From Sphingomonadaceae bacterium OTU29LAMAA1 (GTDB lineage: Bacteria; Pseudomonadota; Alphaproteobacteria; Sphingomonadales; Sphingomonadaceae): 64,000 nucleotides of DNA. The stretch is from positions 3,789,001 to 3,853,000 of the forward strand of contig CP099617.1 in NCBI GenBank assembly GCA_024072375.1, read 5' to 3'. Below are positions 26,732 through 36,401 of this stretch, one piece after another. Numbering within the stretch: the stretch's first letter is position 1; each line of letters opens with the position of its first letter. The notes below the pieces were generated by a model. It did not search any database and had not been told where the DNA came from. It worked only from the letters and a program-made list of their open reading frames with translations. The translations under genes were made by a program, and so were the position numbers.

Positions 26732-27922
26732 ATGAAAATTCTGGTTCTGTCCAGCCTGTACCCGAACGACGCGCAGCGGCGGCACGGCATCTTCATCGAG
26801 CACCGCGTTGCGCATCTGGTCGCACCCGGCGACGAGGTGCGGGTGGTCGCACCGGTGCCGTGGTTCCCGAGCGTCAACGCGATCTTCGGTCGCTACGCGG
26901 CATTCGCGCAGGCGCCGCGCGAGGCGGTGCGGCGCGGGGTCGCGGTGAGCCATCCGCGGTATCCGGTGGTGCCGAAGGTCGGGATGATGGCGGCACCCGG
27001 GCTGATGGCGGCGGCGCTGTATCCGCATATCGCCAAGCTGCGCAGGACGTTCGATTTCGACGTGATCGACAGCTATTACCTGTACCCGGACGGGGTGGCT
27101 GCGGGGCTGTTGGCGCGGGCGTTCGGGCGGCCGTATCTGATGAGCGCGCTCGGCACGGACGTCAGCCTGATCCCGCAGCATCGCGCGGAGCGGCGCATGA
27201 TCCTGCGGGCCGTGGAGCGGGCGGCGGCGGTGACGACCGTATGCGGTGCGCTGCGCGACGAACTGCTGGCATTGGGTGCGGCGGCGGACAAGGTGAGCGT
27301 GGTGGAACATGGCGTCGACCTCGTCCTGTTCCGGCCGCCGGCGGATCGGGCGGCGTTGCGCCGCGAACTGGGGATCGAGGGACCTGCATTGCTCTCGGTC
27401 GGACATCTGATCGATCGCAAGGGGCATGATCTGGCGATCCGGGCGGTGGCGGACCTGCCGGAATGCACGCTGATGATCGCGGGCGACGGGCCGCGCGACA
27501 CGGCGCTGCGGACGCTGGCGGTCGAGCTGGGCGTGGCGGATCGTGTGCGGTTCCTTGGCCATGTCGAGCAGCAGCGGTTGCCCGACCTGTACGGTGCGGC
27601 GGACATCGCGCTGAACTGCGCGGATCGCGAAGGGATCGCCAACGTGCTGCTGGAAGCGCTGGCATGCGGCACGCCGCTGGTCGCGACGCCGGTCTGGGGT
27701 TCGCCCGAGGTAGTGAAAGTGCCCGAGGCGGGATTGCTGAGCGCGGATCGTTCCGCAGGTGCGATTCGGGATGCGGTGGCGCGTTTGCTGAACGCGCTGC
27801 CGGATCGGCCGACGACGCGGGTCTATGCCGAACGCTACGACTGGCGCGAGACCGGGCGGCAACATCGGGCGCTATTGGCGGCCGCAGTAGGGGACGTTGC
27901 CGTTTCCGGCCCTGCCGCTTAG
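26732..27922 (+). CDS. Glycosyltransferase family 4
   Basis: This 396-residue GT-B fold enzyme begins MKILVLSSLYPNDAQRRHGIFIEHR. It has the nucleotide-sugar-binding C-terminal domain (LSVGHLIDRKGHDLAIRAV, AGDGPRD) and the EX7E motif in EGIANVLLEALACGTPLVAT. The start at 26732 follows AAGGGGGCGGCG. The frame is open further upstream. It is divergent from the kynurenine genes and closely followed by parC. The acceptor is unknown. Cell-surface polysaccharide or exopolysaccharide synthesis is likely. Confidence 0.85.
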   Translation: MKILVLSSLYPNDAQRRHGIFIEHRVAHLVAPGDEVRVVAPVPWFPSVNAIFGRYAAFAQAPREAVRRGVAVSHPRYPVVPKVGMMAAPGLMAAALYPHIAKLRRTFDFDVIDSYYLYPDGVAAGLLARAFGRPYLMSALGTDVSLIPQHRAERRMILRAVERAAAVTTVCGALRDELLALGAAADKVSVVEHGVDLVLFRPPADRAALRRELGIEGPALLSVGHLIDRKGHDLAIRAVADLPECTLMIAGDGPRDTALRTLAVELGVADRVRFLGHVEQQRLPDLYGAADIALNCADREGIANVLLEALACGTPLVATPVWGSPEVVKVPEAGLLSADRSAGAIRDAVARLLNALPDRPTTRVYAERYDWRETGRQHRALLAAAVGDVAVSGPAA

Positions 27923-27934
27923 GGTGTTCCCGAT

Positions 27935-30187
27935 ATGGCCACCGACTTTCAGGAACCCCCGATCGGCATCCTCGATGCGCCGTTCGATACCGCTCTGTCC
28001 GACCGCTATCTGGTCTATGCATTGTCGACGATCACCGCGCGATCCTTGCCGGATGTGCGCGATGGCCTGAAGCCTGTTCACAGGCGTCTTCTGTGGGCGA
28101 TGCGGCTGCTGAAGCTCGATCCATCGCAGGGTTACAAGAAATGCGCGCGCGTCGTCGGCGACGTCATCGGCAAGTACCATCCGCATGGCGACCAATCGGT
28201 CTACGACGCGATGGTCCGCCTCGCGCAGGATTTCGCGCTGCGCTATCCGCTGGTCGACGGGCAGGGCAATTTCGGCAACATCGATGGCGATAATGCCGCC
28301 GCCTATCGCTACACCGAGGCGCGGCTGACGCAGGTCGCGATCGACCTGATGGACGGGCTGGACGAGGATGCCGTCGCCTATCGCCCGACGTACAACGGTG
28401 AGGAGCAGGAGCCGGAACTGTTCCCCGGCCTGTTCCCCAATCTGCTGGCGAACGGCGCGAGCGGCATCGCAGTCGGCATGGCCACCAGTATCCCGCCGCA
28501 TAATGCCGCCGAACTGCTCGATGCCGCGATCATGCTGGTCGACAAGCCCGACGCACCCGACGTGGCGGTGCTGGACTATGTGAAGGGTCCGGATTTTCCG
28601 ACCGGCGGGCTGGTGGTCGATCCGGCAGCGGTGATCGCGGAAAGCTACGCCACCGGGCGCGGCGGCTTCCGGGTGCGCGCGCGTTGGGTAATCGAGCGTG
28701 AGAAGGGCGGCGGATGGCAGGTGGTTGTCAGCCAGATTCCCTACGGCGTGCAGAAGGGCAAGCTGATCGAACAGATCGCCGGCCTGATCAACGACAAGAA
28801 ATTCCCGATCCTGACCGACGTGCGCGACGAATCGGATGCCGAGGTGCGCATCGTGCTGGAGCCGCGCAGCCGCACGGTCGATCCGCAGGTGCTGATAGAC
28901 GGACTGTTCCGCTTTTCCGATCTGGAGACGCGGATCAGCCTGAACCTCAACGTGCTCGACAAGGATCGCACGCCGCGGGTGATGTCGCTGGGCGGCGCGC
29001 TGAAGGCCTGGGTCGAGCATCAGTTCGTGGTGCTGGAACGACGCACGCGGCATCGGCTGGGCAAGATCGCCGACCGGATCGAGCTGCTCGAAGGCTATCT
29101 GGTCGCCTATCTCAACCTCGACCGGGTGATTGAGATCATCCGGACCGAAGACGAGCCGAAGCAGGTGATGATCGCCGAATTCAGCCTGACCGACCGGCAG
29201 GCGGAGGCGATCCTGAACATGCGGCTGCGCAGCTTGCGCCGGCTGGAGGAATTCGAGATCCGCGGCGAGCGCGACAAGCTCGACAAGGAGCGCGGCGAGC
29301 TGGAGGCGCTGCTCGCCGATCCGGCCAAGCAGAAGCGGCGGATGAAGCGTGACCTGAAGAAGGTGCGCGACCGCTACGGGCCGGAAACGGCGCTGGGGGC
29401 GCGGCGAACGACGATCGAGGAAGCCGCGCCGACGCGCGACATTCCGCTGGAGGCGATGATCGAGCGCGAGCCGATCACCGTCATCCTGTCGCAGCGCGGC
29501 TGGATTCGCGCGATGAAGGGGCATGGCGATCTCTCGTCGGCCGAGACGCTGAAGTTCAAGGAGGGCGATGGTCCCGCCTTCGCCTTTCACGCGCAGACGA
29601 CGGACAAGCTGCTGCTCGCGGCGGAGAACGGCCGGTTCTTTACGCTGGGCGCGGACAAGCTGCCGGGCGGGCGCGGATTCGGCGAGCCGGTGCGGGCGAT
29701 GATCGACCTCGACGGGTCCATCGGTATCACCGCCTTTCTGAATGCGCGCGGGATCGAGCAATTGCTGATCGCCGCGACCGATGGGCGCGGTTTCAGGGTG
29801 CCGGTGGCAGAGGTGATCGCCGAGACGCGCAAGGGCAAGACGGTCATGACGCCGCGTGTCGGTGCCAGACTGCTGATCGTCCGGCCGGTCGTCGCCAACG
29901 CCGATTACGTCGCGGCGATCGGCGACAACCGCAAATTCCTGGTCTTTCCGATTGCCGAACTGCCGGTGATGACCCGCGGACAGGGCGTGCAGATCCAGCG
30001 TTTCCGCGAAGGCAGCCTGTCCGACGCGACCACGTTCGTATTCGCCGAGGGAATGAGCTGGCCGATGGGTGGCGGCACCGGACGCACGCGTACCGAAAGC
30101 GATCTGTCGCTGTGGCGGACCGCACGCGGTGCGGCGGGACGGACGCCGCCGACCGGTTTTCCGCGTGACAACCGGTTCGGCAGCTGA
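27935..30187 (+). CDS. parC: DNA topoisomerase IV subunit A
   Basis: ParC (750 residues) is the DNA-cleaving subunit of topoisomerase IV, which decatenates daughter chromosomes. The catalytic tyrosine is Tyr126 in AYRYTEARL. The quinolone-determining helix reads [13 protein letters not shown] (residues 83-95). The C-terminal part forms the DNA-wrapping blades. Its length and motifs favour ParC over GyrA. The gene follows the glycosyltransferase by 12 bases. parE is not nearby. Confidence 0.93.
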   Translation: MATDFQEPPIGILDAPFDTALSDRYLVYALSTITARSLPDVRDGLKPVHRRLLWAMRLLKLDPSQGYKKCARVVGDVIGKYHPHGDQSVYDAMVRLAQDFALRYPLVDGQGNFGNIDGDNAAAYRYTEARLTQVAIDLMDGLDEDAVAYRPTYNGEEQEPELFPGLFPNLLANGASGIAVGMATSIPPHNAAELLDAAIMLVDKPDAPDVAVLDYVKGPDFPTGGLVVDPAAVIAESYATGRGGFRVRARWVIEREKGGGWQVVVSQIPYGVQKGKLIEQIAGLINDKKFPILTDVRDESDAEVRIVLEPRSRTVDPQVLIDGLFRFSDLETRISLNLNVLDKDRTPRVMSLGGALKAWVEHQFVVLERRTRHRLGKIADRIELLEGYLVAYLNLDRVIEIIRTEDEPKQVMIAEFSLTDRQAEAILNMRLRSLRRLEEFEIRGERDKLDKERGELEALLADPAKQKRRMKRDLKKVRDRYGPETALGARRTTIEEAAPTRDIPLEAMIEREPITVILSQRGWIRAMKGHGDLSSAETLKFKEGDGPAFAFHAQTTDKLLLAAENGRFFTLGADKLPGGRGFGEPVRAMIDLDGSIGITAFLNARGIEQLLIAATDGRGFRVPVAEVIAETRKGKTVMTPRVGARLLIVRPVVANADYVAAIGDNRKFLVFPIAELPVMTRGQGVQIQRFREGSLSDATTFVFAEGMSWPMGGGTGRTRTESDLSLWRTARGAAGRTPPTGFPRDNRFGS

Positions 30188-30272
30188 CGTCAGTCGGCCC
30201 GACTGGCGCCGCTGTCGGACATAATAACGGGATTTTCAGTCGCTCTTAACGAACCATGCCTACACGGGCGCT

Positions 30273-31967
30273 ATGGCAACCGCCTCGTCCGACATGTTCC
30301 CCCAACCGATCGACGGGCCGGATCTGTTCGAGCGCGATCTGGAATTGATCCCGATCCCGACGGTGCAGGTCGTTCGCGCCGGGCCGGCGTTCGAATTTCT
30401 TGCGGTCAATCGCGCCTATCGGCTGGCCGGACTGGGCGTGAATGCGGACCGGTCGCCGATGCTGGCGCTGCTCAGCAGCCGGATCGACGCGTTTCTGCGA
30501 TCCACCGACGTTCGCAGCGATTTCGACTGGTCGATCGGACAGGTGATCGATTCGCGCTATTATCGGGTTACGCTGGCGCGGCCGACACCCGCCCTGCGCG
30601 ACCGATGCCAGGTCGCCTTCATCGACCTGACCGCGCAGGTCCATACCGAACGATCGCTGCGGCGGGAGATGACGACCGACAGCCTGACCGGCCTGCCGAA
30701 CCGCGAAGGCTTCAGCGACATGATCGAGGCGGTGCAGGCCGATCGCGGCGGGCATGCCGTGCTGGTCATCGACCTCGACCGGTTCGGGCGGCTGAACGCC
30801 TGTCTGGGCGGCCTTGCGGGCGACGAACTGCTGATCACGGTCGCGCGGCGCATCAAGGGGGCGCTCCGCGCGCGCGATTCGCTGGCGCGGATCGGCGGCG
30901 ACGAATTCGGAATCCTGATGGCGGTCGACGACGATCCTGCCGAAGCGACGCGGCTCGCCGAACGCATCCAGCGGGCGCTGTCAGCACCGTTCCGCCTGAG
31001 CGATTACGAGATCGGGGTCGAATGCTCGATCGGCATCGCGCACGGCAACGATGCGATCGACGATGTCGAGGAACTGATCCGCAACGCGCAATTCGCAGTC
31101 AAGCGGGCGAAGACGGGCCGGCAGGTCGAAAGCTATCAGACGCAGGCGTTCGCGCTGGCGCGGGAACAGTTCGCGATGGAAACCGCGCTGCGCCGCGCGA
31201 TCGAGGAACGCCAGCTGCGCCTCGCCTTCCAGCCGATCTGCGATCTGGCGAGCGGATCGATCGTCTCGTTCGAAGCGCTGGCCCGCTGGCGCGACGAATC
31301 GGGTGTCGAGCACGAACCCAGTGCGTTCATTCCCGTCGCCGAGGAATCGGGACTGATCGTCCCGCTCGGCCGCTGGGCGATGGACGAAGCCGCGCGAACG
31401 CTGCGCTGGTGGGACGAGGAATGCGGCGGTGACTGCAGGATGCGCGTCGCCGTCAACCTGTCCGCTATCCAGATGCAGCGCGACGATATCGCCCCGGTGG
31501 TCGAGGCAGCGTTGATCCGCCATAACCTGGCCGGCAGCCGCTTCAACCTGGAGCTGACCGAAAGCGCGATCGTGAGCGATCCCGACCGTATCGCCGGTAT
31601 CATGCATGCGCTGAAGGCGCTCGGCACGACACTGGCGATGGACGATTTCGGCACCGGTTATTCGAACCTCGCCTATCTGCAGAAGCTGCCGATCGATATT
31701 CTGAAGATCGACCGCAGTTTCGTGTCGGGCATGCTGGCGGACCGCGACAAGATCGCGATCGTACGCGCCGTGCTCAGCCTGGCGCAGGCACTCGGCATGA
31801 AGACGACGGCGGAGGGCGTCGAAAGCAACGAACTGGCGCAAACGCTGGCGGCGCTCGGCTGCACCTATGGTCAGGGCTATCTTTATGCGCGTCCGCTGGA
31901 GGCGGTCGACGCGCTGTCGATGATCGTTGCCGCGCGGGCATCGGCGACCGCCTCGTCGGCCAGCTGA
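30273..31967 (+). CDS. PAS-GGDEF-EAL cyclic-di-GMP enzyme
   Basis: This 564-residue protein has a PAS-like sensor at about 15-125, a GGDEF domain with intact GGDEF at 208-212 and an inhibitory RxxD site (RARD at 199-202) five residues before it, and an EAL domain with intact EAL at 334-336. The segments NLSAIQMQ, ELTESAIV and MDDFGTGYSNL of active EAL enzymes are also present. It could both make and degrade cyclic-di-GMP. No membrane segment is evident, so it is probably cytoplasmic. Its 3' end overlaps the convergent CCA transferase gene by 85 bases. Confidence 0.92.
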   Translation: MATASSDMFPQPIDGPDLFERDLELIPIPTVQVVRAGPAFEFLAVNRAYRLAGLGVNADRSPMLALLSSRIDAFLRSTDVRSDFDWSIGQVIDSRYYRVTLARPTPALRDRCQVAFIDLTAQVHTERSLRREMTTDSLTGLPNREGFSDMIEAVQADRGGHAVLVIDLDRFGRLNACLGGLAGDELLITVARRIKGALRARDSLARIGGDEFGILMAVDDDPAEATRLAERIQRALSAPFRLSDYEIGVECSIGIAHGNDAIDDVEELIRNAQFAVKRAKTGRQVESYQTQAFALAREQFAMETALRRAIEERQLRLAFQPICDLASGSIVSFEALARWRDESGVEHEPSAFIPVAEESGLIVPLGRWAMDEAARTLRWWDEECGGDCRMRVAVNLSAIQMQRDDIAPVVEAALIRHNLAGSRFNLELTESAIVSDPDRIAGIMHALKALGTTLAMDDFGTGYSNLAYLQKLPIDILKIDRSFVSGMLADRDKIAIVRAVLSLAQALGMKTTAEGVESNELAQTLAALGCTYGQGYLYARPLEAVDALSMIVAARASATASSAS

Positions 31968-33100
31968 TCGACGCGCGGCTGTTCGGGGAAACCTTCGGCG
32001 ATCCACGCAGTCTCGATCCGGCGGAGCGTCGCGATCACCTCCGGCCCCTTGCGCAGACCGCGTTGTACCAGCGCGCCGCCGCCGATCGGTAGCACCGGCG
32101 GAATCCAGTCGCGGACCGATGCGACACCGGGGTCGCCGGCCAGCAGCAACCGATCGATCGCACCGGCGACGCCGACCCGATAGGCGAGCGCGTGCGGCCC
32201 TTCGTCTCCCACACCGGAAGCCGCACCGATCAGGCGCTTCCGATCCGCGTTCGACAGCCTCAATCGCGCGCCGACCGACTCCGTGGCGTCCGGCGGCAGC
32301 AGGGCGGCGAGCCGGCGGATCGGGTCGGGCGGGATCGCGGCGGCGGCCTCATGCGCGACCAGTGCCGCGAACCGGGTGCCATCCGTGATTTCGGGCAGGA
32401 CGGCGCGAAAGATGCCATGCTCGATCATCAGCGCCACCACGGGTACGGCGTGTCGCGCGACCAGTAGCCTGAGCACCTCGGCGGCGATCCGTTCCCGCGA
32501 CAGCGCCATCAGATCGTTCGTGCGTGCCGCACAGGCGGCCAGGCCATCGGCATCGATCGTCTCGCCGAAGCGGGCATGGAAGCGGAAGAAGCGCAGGATC
32601 CGCAGGTGATCCTCGGCAATGCGCCCGTAGGGATCGCCGATGAACCGCACCCGGGCGGCAGCGAGATCGTCCAGCCCGTGGAAATAGTCGTAAATCTGCC
32701 CGGTACGGGGATCGGCGTAGAGCGCGTTGATCGTGAAATCGCGCCGAGCGGCATCGTCGACCCAGGCGTCGGTGAACGCAACGACGGCGTGCCGCCCATC
32801 GGTCGATACGTCGCGCCGCAGCGTCGTCACCTCGATCGGGCCCGACGGCAGGATGGCGGTAACGGTGCCATGCGCGAACCCGGTCGGCACCGCGCGTATG
32901 CCGGCGGTCTTCAGCGCCGCCAGTACCGCTTCGGGCAGCAGCGATGTCGCCAGATCGACATCGGCGGGTTCGATGCCGAGTAGCGTGTCGCGCACGACAC
33001 CGCCGACCAGCCGGACCATCGCCGGACCGCCGAGCGCGTCGACCAACCCCTCGAAACCCGGCAACGCCCGGATGCGGTCGAGATCGAGCGTCACGCCCAT
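31883..33100 (-). CDS. CCA tRNA nucleotidyltransferase / poly(A) polymerase family
   Basis: This 405-residue enzyme carries the nucleotidyltransferase motif LVGGVVRDTLLGIEPADVDLAT (metal ligands Asp48 and Asp50), RRDFTINALYADPRTGQIYD, and DHLRILRFFRFHARFG of the class II family. It probably adds or repairs CCA at tRNA 3' ends. The ATG at 33100 is used, because the frame upstream lies inside the NUDIX gene. It overlaps the NUDIX gene by ten bases, and its tail overlaps the PAS-GGDEF-EAL gene. Confidence 0.9.
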   Translation of the reverse strand: MGVTLDLDRIRALPGFEGLVDALGGPAMVRLVGGVVRDTLLGIEPADVDLATSLLPEAVLAALKTAGIRAVPTGFAHGTVTAILPSGPIEVTTLRRDVSTDGRHAVVAFTDAWVDDAARRDFTINALYADPRTGQIYDYFHGLDDLAAARVRFIGDPYGRIAEDHLRILRFFRFHARFGETIDADGLAACAARTNDLMALSRERIAAEVLRLLVARHAVPVVALMIEHGIFRAVLPEITDGTRFAALVAHEAAAAIPPDPIRRLAALLPPDATESVGARLRLSNADRKRLIGAASGVGDEGPHALAYRVGVAGAIDRLLLAGDPGVASVRDWIPPVLPIGGGALVQRGLRKGPEVIATLRRIETAWIAEGFPEQPRVDQLADEAVADARAATIIDSASTASSGRA

Positions 33101-33687
33101 GCGAGCCGCCGCGACAGGTTGACGATCATCGCCGCCGTCGCGCCCCAGATGCGGCGGTCCTGCCAAATGATCTCATGATAATGTCTCATCTCGCCGCGGA
33201 ACATCGCGCTCGCCTCGACCTGATTGGCGGGATCGAGCAGGAAGTCGAGCGGCACCTCGAACACCGCGGCGACCTCCGCCTCGCTCGGTACCAGCGGCAC
33301 ATCGGGCGGCACGACCGCCAGCACCGGTGTGACGGTGAAGCCGGTGACGGTGCGATACCGGTCGACCTCTCCCAATACCGTCACCAGTGTCCGGGGCAGG
33401 GCGATCTCCTCTTCCGCCTCGCGCAGGGCCGCCGCGATCGGGGTTTCGTTCGGGTCGAGCCGCCCGCCGGGAAAGGCGACCTGTCCGGCATGGTTGCGCA
33501 GCGTATCGGTCCGCTGTGTCAGCAGGACACCTGGCCGGCCGCGGTCGGTGATCGCCACCAACACCGCGGCGGGGGTCATATCCGACTCGTCGCGTGCGTC
33601 CAGTTCGCGGAAATCGCCGGTGAGCAGCACGGGCTTGGACGTGCGTCCGCGGTCGAGAGCTGCCGTCAGCCGTCGGGCGAGTGTCAC
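33091..33687 (-). CDS. NUDIX hydrolase, CoA-pyrophosphatase-like
   Basis: This 198-residue enzyme has the UPF0035-type lead-in LLTQRTDTLRNHAGQVAFPG followed by the Nudix box GRLDPNETPIAAALREAEEE. The usual Gly after the EE pair is Ala here (EEEIAL). The lead-in sequence is typical of the NudL/NUDT7 group that hydrolyses CoA and acyl-CoA. It lies in a tight minus-strand chain, overlapping both neighbours. Confidence 0.85.
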   Translation of the reverse strand: MTLARRLTAALDRGRTSKPVLLTGDFRELDARDESDMTPAAVLVAITDRGRPGVLLTQRTDTLRNHAGQVAFPGGRLDPNETPIAAALREAEEEIALPRTLVTVLGEVDRYRTVTGFTVTPVLAVVPPDVPLVPSEAEVAAVFEVPLDFLLDPANQVEASAMFRGEMRHYHEIIWQDRRIWGATAAMIVNLSRRLAWA

Positions 33688-34250
33688 GCGCCGGATTCCA
33701 GCGCGAAGAAGGCGCCATCGCTCCAGACGCCGGGTCTGTCGTCTTCGCCATCAAGTGCGCGGGCGGCAAGGTCGTAATAGACGGATCGCGCCACCAGCGC
33801 CTCGAGCCCGCCACGGACGTGCAGATAGGGGCGGGGGCCATCGGCATCCGTGGCAAAGCGCAGCGGATGCGCGGCGGATGCGGTAACGAGGTCGCCGGTG
33901 TTGAGGCGGAAAATCAGGCGCGCGTCGGCACCGTCGCCATCCACCTTCATCTCCACCGCGATGAAGGGGGCATCCTCCACCACGATGTCGAGCTTCTCGA
34001 CCGGGGTGACCAGCACATAGCCGCCGTCGGCCTCGCGTCGCAGGATCGTCGAGAACAGGCGTACCATCGCGATCCGGCCGATCGGCGATCCCTGATGAAA
34101 CCACGTTCCGTCGCGCGCGATCCGCATCTCGCTGTCGCCGCAATGCGTCGGGTTCCACTGTTCCACCGGCGGCAATCGCCGCTGTTCGACGAGCGCGGCG
34201 ATCCCGGCAAGGTCGAGACTGGCGAGATCGGGGATATCCTCCATCGGCAT
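33684..34250 (-). CDS. DUF1285 family protein
   Basis: This 188-residue protein matches the DUF1285 pattern (VEQWNPTHCGDSEMRIARDGTWFHQGSPI and FRLNTGDLVTASAAHPLRF). It is a small soluble protein of unknown function. The ATG at 34250 is the first of two close ATGs, and the one at 34244 is also possible. Its stop overlaps the NUDIX start, so it is translated in the same chain. Conservation of this gene next to the CoA NUDIX and CCA transferase genes in relatives is my recollection. Confidence 0.8.
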   Translation of the reverse strand: MPMEDIPDLASLDLAGIAALVEQRRLPPVEQWNPTHCGDSEMRIARDGTWFHQGSPIGRIAMVRLFSTILRREADGGYVLVTPVEKLDIVVEDAPFIAVEMKVDGDGADARLIFRLNTGDLVTASAAHPLRFATDADGPRPYLHVRGGLEALVARSVYYDLAARALDGEDDRPGVWSDGAFFALESGA

Positions 34251-34290
34251 GCTGGCGAGGTAGGGTGTGCAGGGCCTTGCGTAAAGGCGC

Positions 34291-34803
34291 TCAGGTGGAC
34301 GCGGTGACGACCGGGCCGAGCATTCCCGCAACGGCGGGCACGTCGTCGCCACGCGCCAGCAGCCGGTGGCGCTCGACCGGACCGGGCAACCGCCACCCGC
34401 CGGTATGCGTCGCGTCGAAGCCGAAGAAACGGCCATAATATTCGGGATCGCCGATCAGCATCAGGGCGCCATCCGACCCTTCGGCCTTCGCCGCCGCCAG
34501 CGCCTGGATCATCAATTGCCGGCCGATGCCGTCGCGCTGACGCTCCGGCTCTACCGCGACGGGGCCGATCATCACCAGATCGTAGCGCCTGCCGTCATCG
34601 CCATGCAGATGGATGGGCCAGCATTGGACCGTGCCGATCAGCACGTCGTCGTCCCGTGCGGCGAGGCTGAGACCGGCAAGCGGGGCCGCATCGCCGCGGA
34701 CCTTGTAGGCGGTGCGCGCGTGGCGATCGGAACCGAATGCGCGGTCGAGCAGCGCCTCCACGGCGGCTCGGTCGACGGTGCTGAGCGGCACGAAAGCGAT
34801 CAC
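34291..34803 (-). CDS. GNAT-family N-acetyltransferase
   Basis: The product (170 residues) starts at GTG 34803, with AAGGA about eight bases upstream. It has a GNAT fold with the acetyl-CoA-binding loop in PERQRDGIGRQLMIQALAAAK and GDPEYYGRFFGF near the C-terminus, as in the YhbS-like group. Its acceptor is unknown. It is the most upstream gene of the minus-strand chain and is divergent from folB. Confidence 0.82.
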   Translation of the reverse strand: MIAFVPLSTVDRAAVEALLDRAFGSDRHARTAYKVRGDAAPLAGLSLAARDDDVLIGTVQCWPIHLHGDDGRRYDLVMIGPVAVEPERQRDGIGRQLMIQALAAAKAEGSDGALMLIGDPEYYGRFFGFDATHTGGWRLPGPVERHRLLARGDDVPAVAGMLGPVVTAST

Positions 34804-34941
34804 GGCGGCTGTCCTTGTCGGCCCGATGCGGGCGGGCCGCGCGCATGAGACGTTGACGCTTTGAACGCAAGCGGAATGCGCGCGCGCGATTCGCAAGCGG
34901 TGACTGTCCGTGGCGTGCCACCGTTGCTAAAGGCCATCGCC

Positions 34942-35313
34942 ATGCAAGACAGTCTACAGCTGGAGGTCCACGATCTCGAGGTTCAGGTGCTCACCGGCAT
35001 CTATTCGGAGGAGACGCATCTGCCGCAGCCGCTGCGGATCGATCTGACGGTCGATCTGCGCTGCCCCGAGCATTTCGCGCCCGACACGCCGCTGTCCGCA
35101 TCCAAGAACTACCTCGACCTGAAACATGCCGCGACCAGCGCGTTGCCCGAGGGGCTGCATTTCACGCTGATCGAGGCGGTTGCGGATCATATTTGCGAAA
35201 CGTTGTTCGTTGCCGACGAGCGCGTGCTCCGGATCAAGGTGAAGATCGTGAAGCTGGCGATCGCGGAAGCGGGCGAATCGATCGGCATCACGCTCGTCCG
35301 CCATCGGCGCTGA
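34942..35313 (+). CDS. folB: Dihydroneopterin aldolase (FolB family)
   Basis: FolB (123 residues) converts dihydroneopterin in folate synthesis. LEVQVLTGIYSEETHLPQPL at the start and HFTLIEAVADHICETL with RIKVKIVKL in the second half are typical. The ATG at 34942 follows AAAGG. The open frame begins further upstream without a ribosome site. It converges on the exported-protein gene, with only four bases between them. Confidence 0.88.
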   Translation: MQDSLQLEVHDLEVQVLTGIYSEETHLPQPLRIDLTVDLRCPEHFAPDTPLSASKNYLDLKHAATSALPEGLHFTLIEAVADHICETLFVADERVLRIKVKIVKLAIAEAGESIGITLVRHRR

Positions 35314-35317
35314 TCGT

Positions 35318-36184
35318 TCAGCGAAGCGTACGAGTTCGCCCGCACGGGCCGAGCTGTTGCACGACGAAGGCGTAATCCTCCTGCGCGATCGCGGCGTTCC
35401 CGGCATCGAGCGAAGCTGTGCTCTTCGGCGGCAGCGTACCGGGCAACGCGCAGGCGAGTCGATACCAGAGCAGCGTATCGCGCGCCGGCGGGGCGGCCGC
35501 CTCGTCCACGATTTCGGATAGCGCCACCGCCCAGCGCGGCTGTTCGCCCGGTCGACGCAGGATGGTGAGCGACACGGGCGCGCCGTTGGCGGTGGTCAGG
35601 AAAACCTGCGTCTCCCCTTCGCCGGGCAGCGCACCGGGAACGTGAAAGGCGTTGCCGATGCCGGTGATCACCGGTGGGGCGTCGGCGGCGACGAGCGCCT
35701 GCGCGATACCGCGGACGCGCTGGTCGTCCGCCGGAGTCCACGCGATCTGCGCATCCGGCGCGACCAGCTGGATCTGGTTCGGCACGCCGGGCACCGGCCG
35801 GCCGAACAGCAGGACGCGCAACTTCTTCAGTTTCGGTAGACGGCCGCTCGCATCCGGCATGACGTCGAGGAGATAGCCGACTCGCGGGGGCAGGCCGCCG
35901 GCGCCCTTCACCAGGGCGCCGAGATCCGCCTCGATATAATAACGTGTCGCCCCCGGTGCGGCGCCGACGGCATCGGCTCCCTTCAGCTTGATGGTGGAGC
36001 GGATAGTGGCGTCTGCGATGACGGGCGCGGCAGTGACCAGATCGGTGAGGTCGGCATAACCGGTGCCGGCGACCGGCCCATACGCTGCACCGGTCGTTGC
36101 GGATTGCGCGTGGGCCTGCATCGAAGACAGCGTCATCACGAGCGCGGCGGCTGCCAGCCCGGTGGATTGGAATCGCGGAATCAT
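35318..36184 (-). CDS. Hypothetical exported protein
   Basis: This 288-residue product has a clear signal peptide (cut after MQAHAQ, about 27). The mature part contains no motif I know. Two cysteines (near 255 and 280) could form a disulphide. It holds repeated segments of the type LPKLKKLRVLLFGRPVPGVPNQIQL that suggest a beta-rich periplasmic fold. The gene ends four bases from folB and is divergent from the TonB operon. Confidence 0.65.
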   Translation of the reverse strand: MIPRFQSTGLAAAALVMTLSSMQAHAQSATTGAAYGPVAGTGYADLTDLVTAAPVIADATIRSTIKLKGADAVGAAPGATRYYIEADLGALVKGAGGLPPRVGYLLDVMPDASGRLPKLKKLRVLLFGRPVPGVPNQIQLVAPDAQIAWTPADDQRVRGIAQALVAADAPPVITGIGNAFHVPGALPGEGETQVFLTTANGAPVSLTILRRPGEQPRWAVALSEIVDEAAAPPARDTLLWYRLACALPGTLPPKSTASLDAGNAAIAQEDYAFVVQQLGPCGRTRTLR

Positions 36185-36216
36185 GCGCTTTGGCTAGCCG
36201 AGCGCGGATGAACGAT

Positions 36217-36232
36217 ACAGAAATAATTCTGT
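36217..36232. promoter_or_regulatory. Palindrome upstream of the TonB operon
   Basis: ACAGAAATAATTCTGT has 6-base perfect arms around a four-base AT centre, striking in this GC-rich gap between the divergent exported-protein gene and tonB. It may be a repressor site for either gene. It does not match a regulator box I can name with confidence. Confidence 0.35.
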
Positions 36233-36401
36233 CTTTCGCCGATTGTACGTTTGTTGCGTCCGACAAAGCGTTTGCGTGGCGGGAAACGGGACGATAGGGT
36301 CCGCCCACTGCCAAGCACGGCGTAACGCCGGGGCAGGGGCCTACGCGCGTTCTTCCCCCGGGCGCTGCGAGGACCACGAGATTAGGGAGTGTCGTTGCTG
36401 A

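Noticed and set aside
27872-29761. 629-codon minus-strand frame across parC
   Set aside because: Reverse-frame shadow of parC with atypical composition and no ribosome site.
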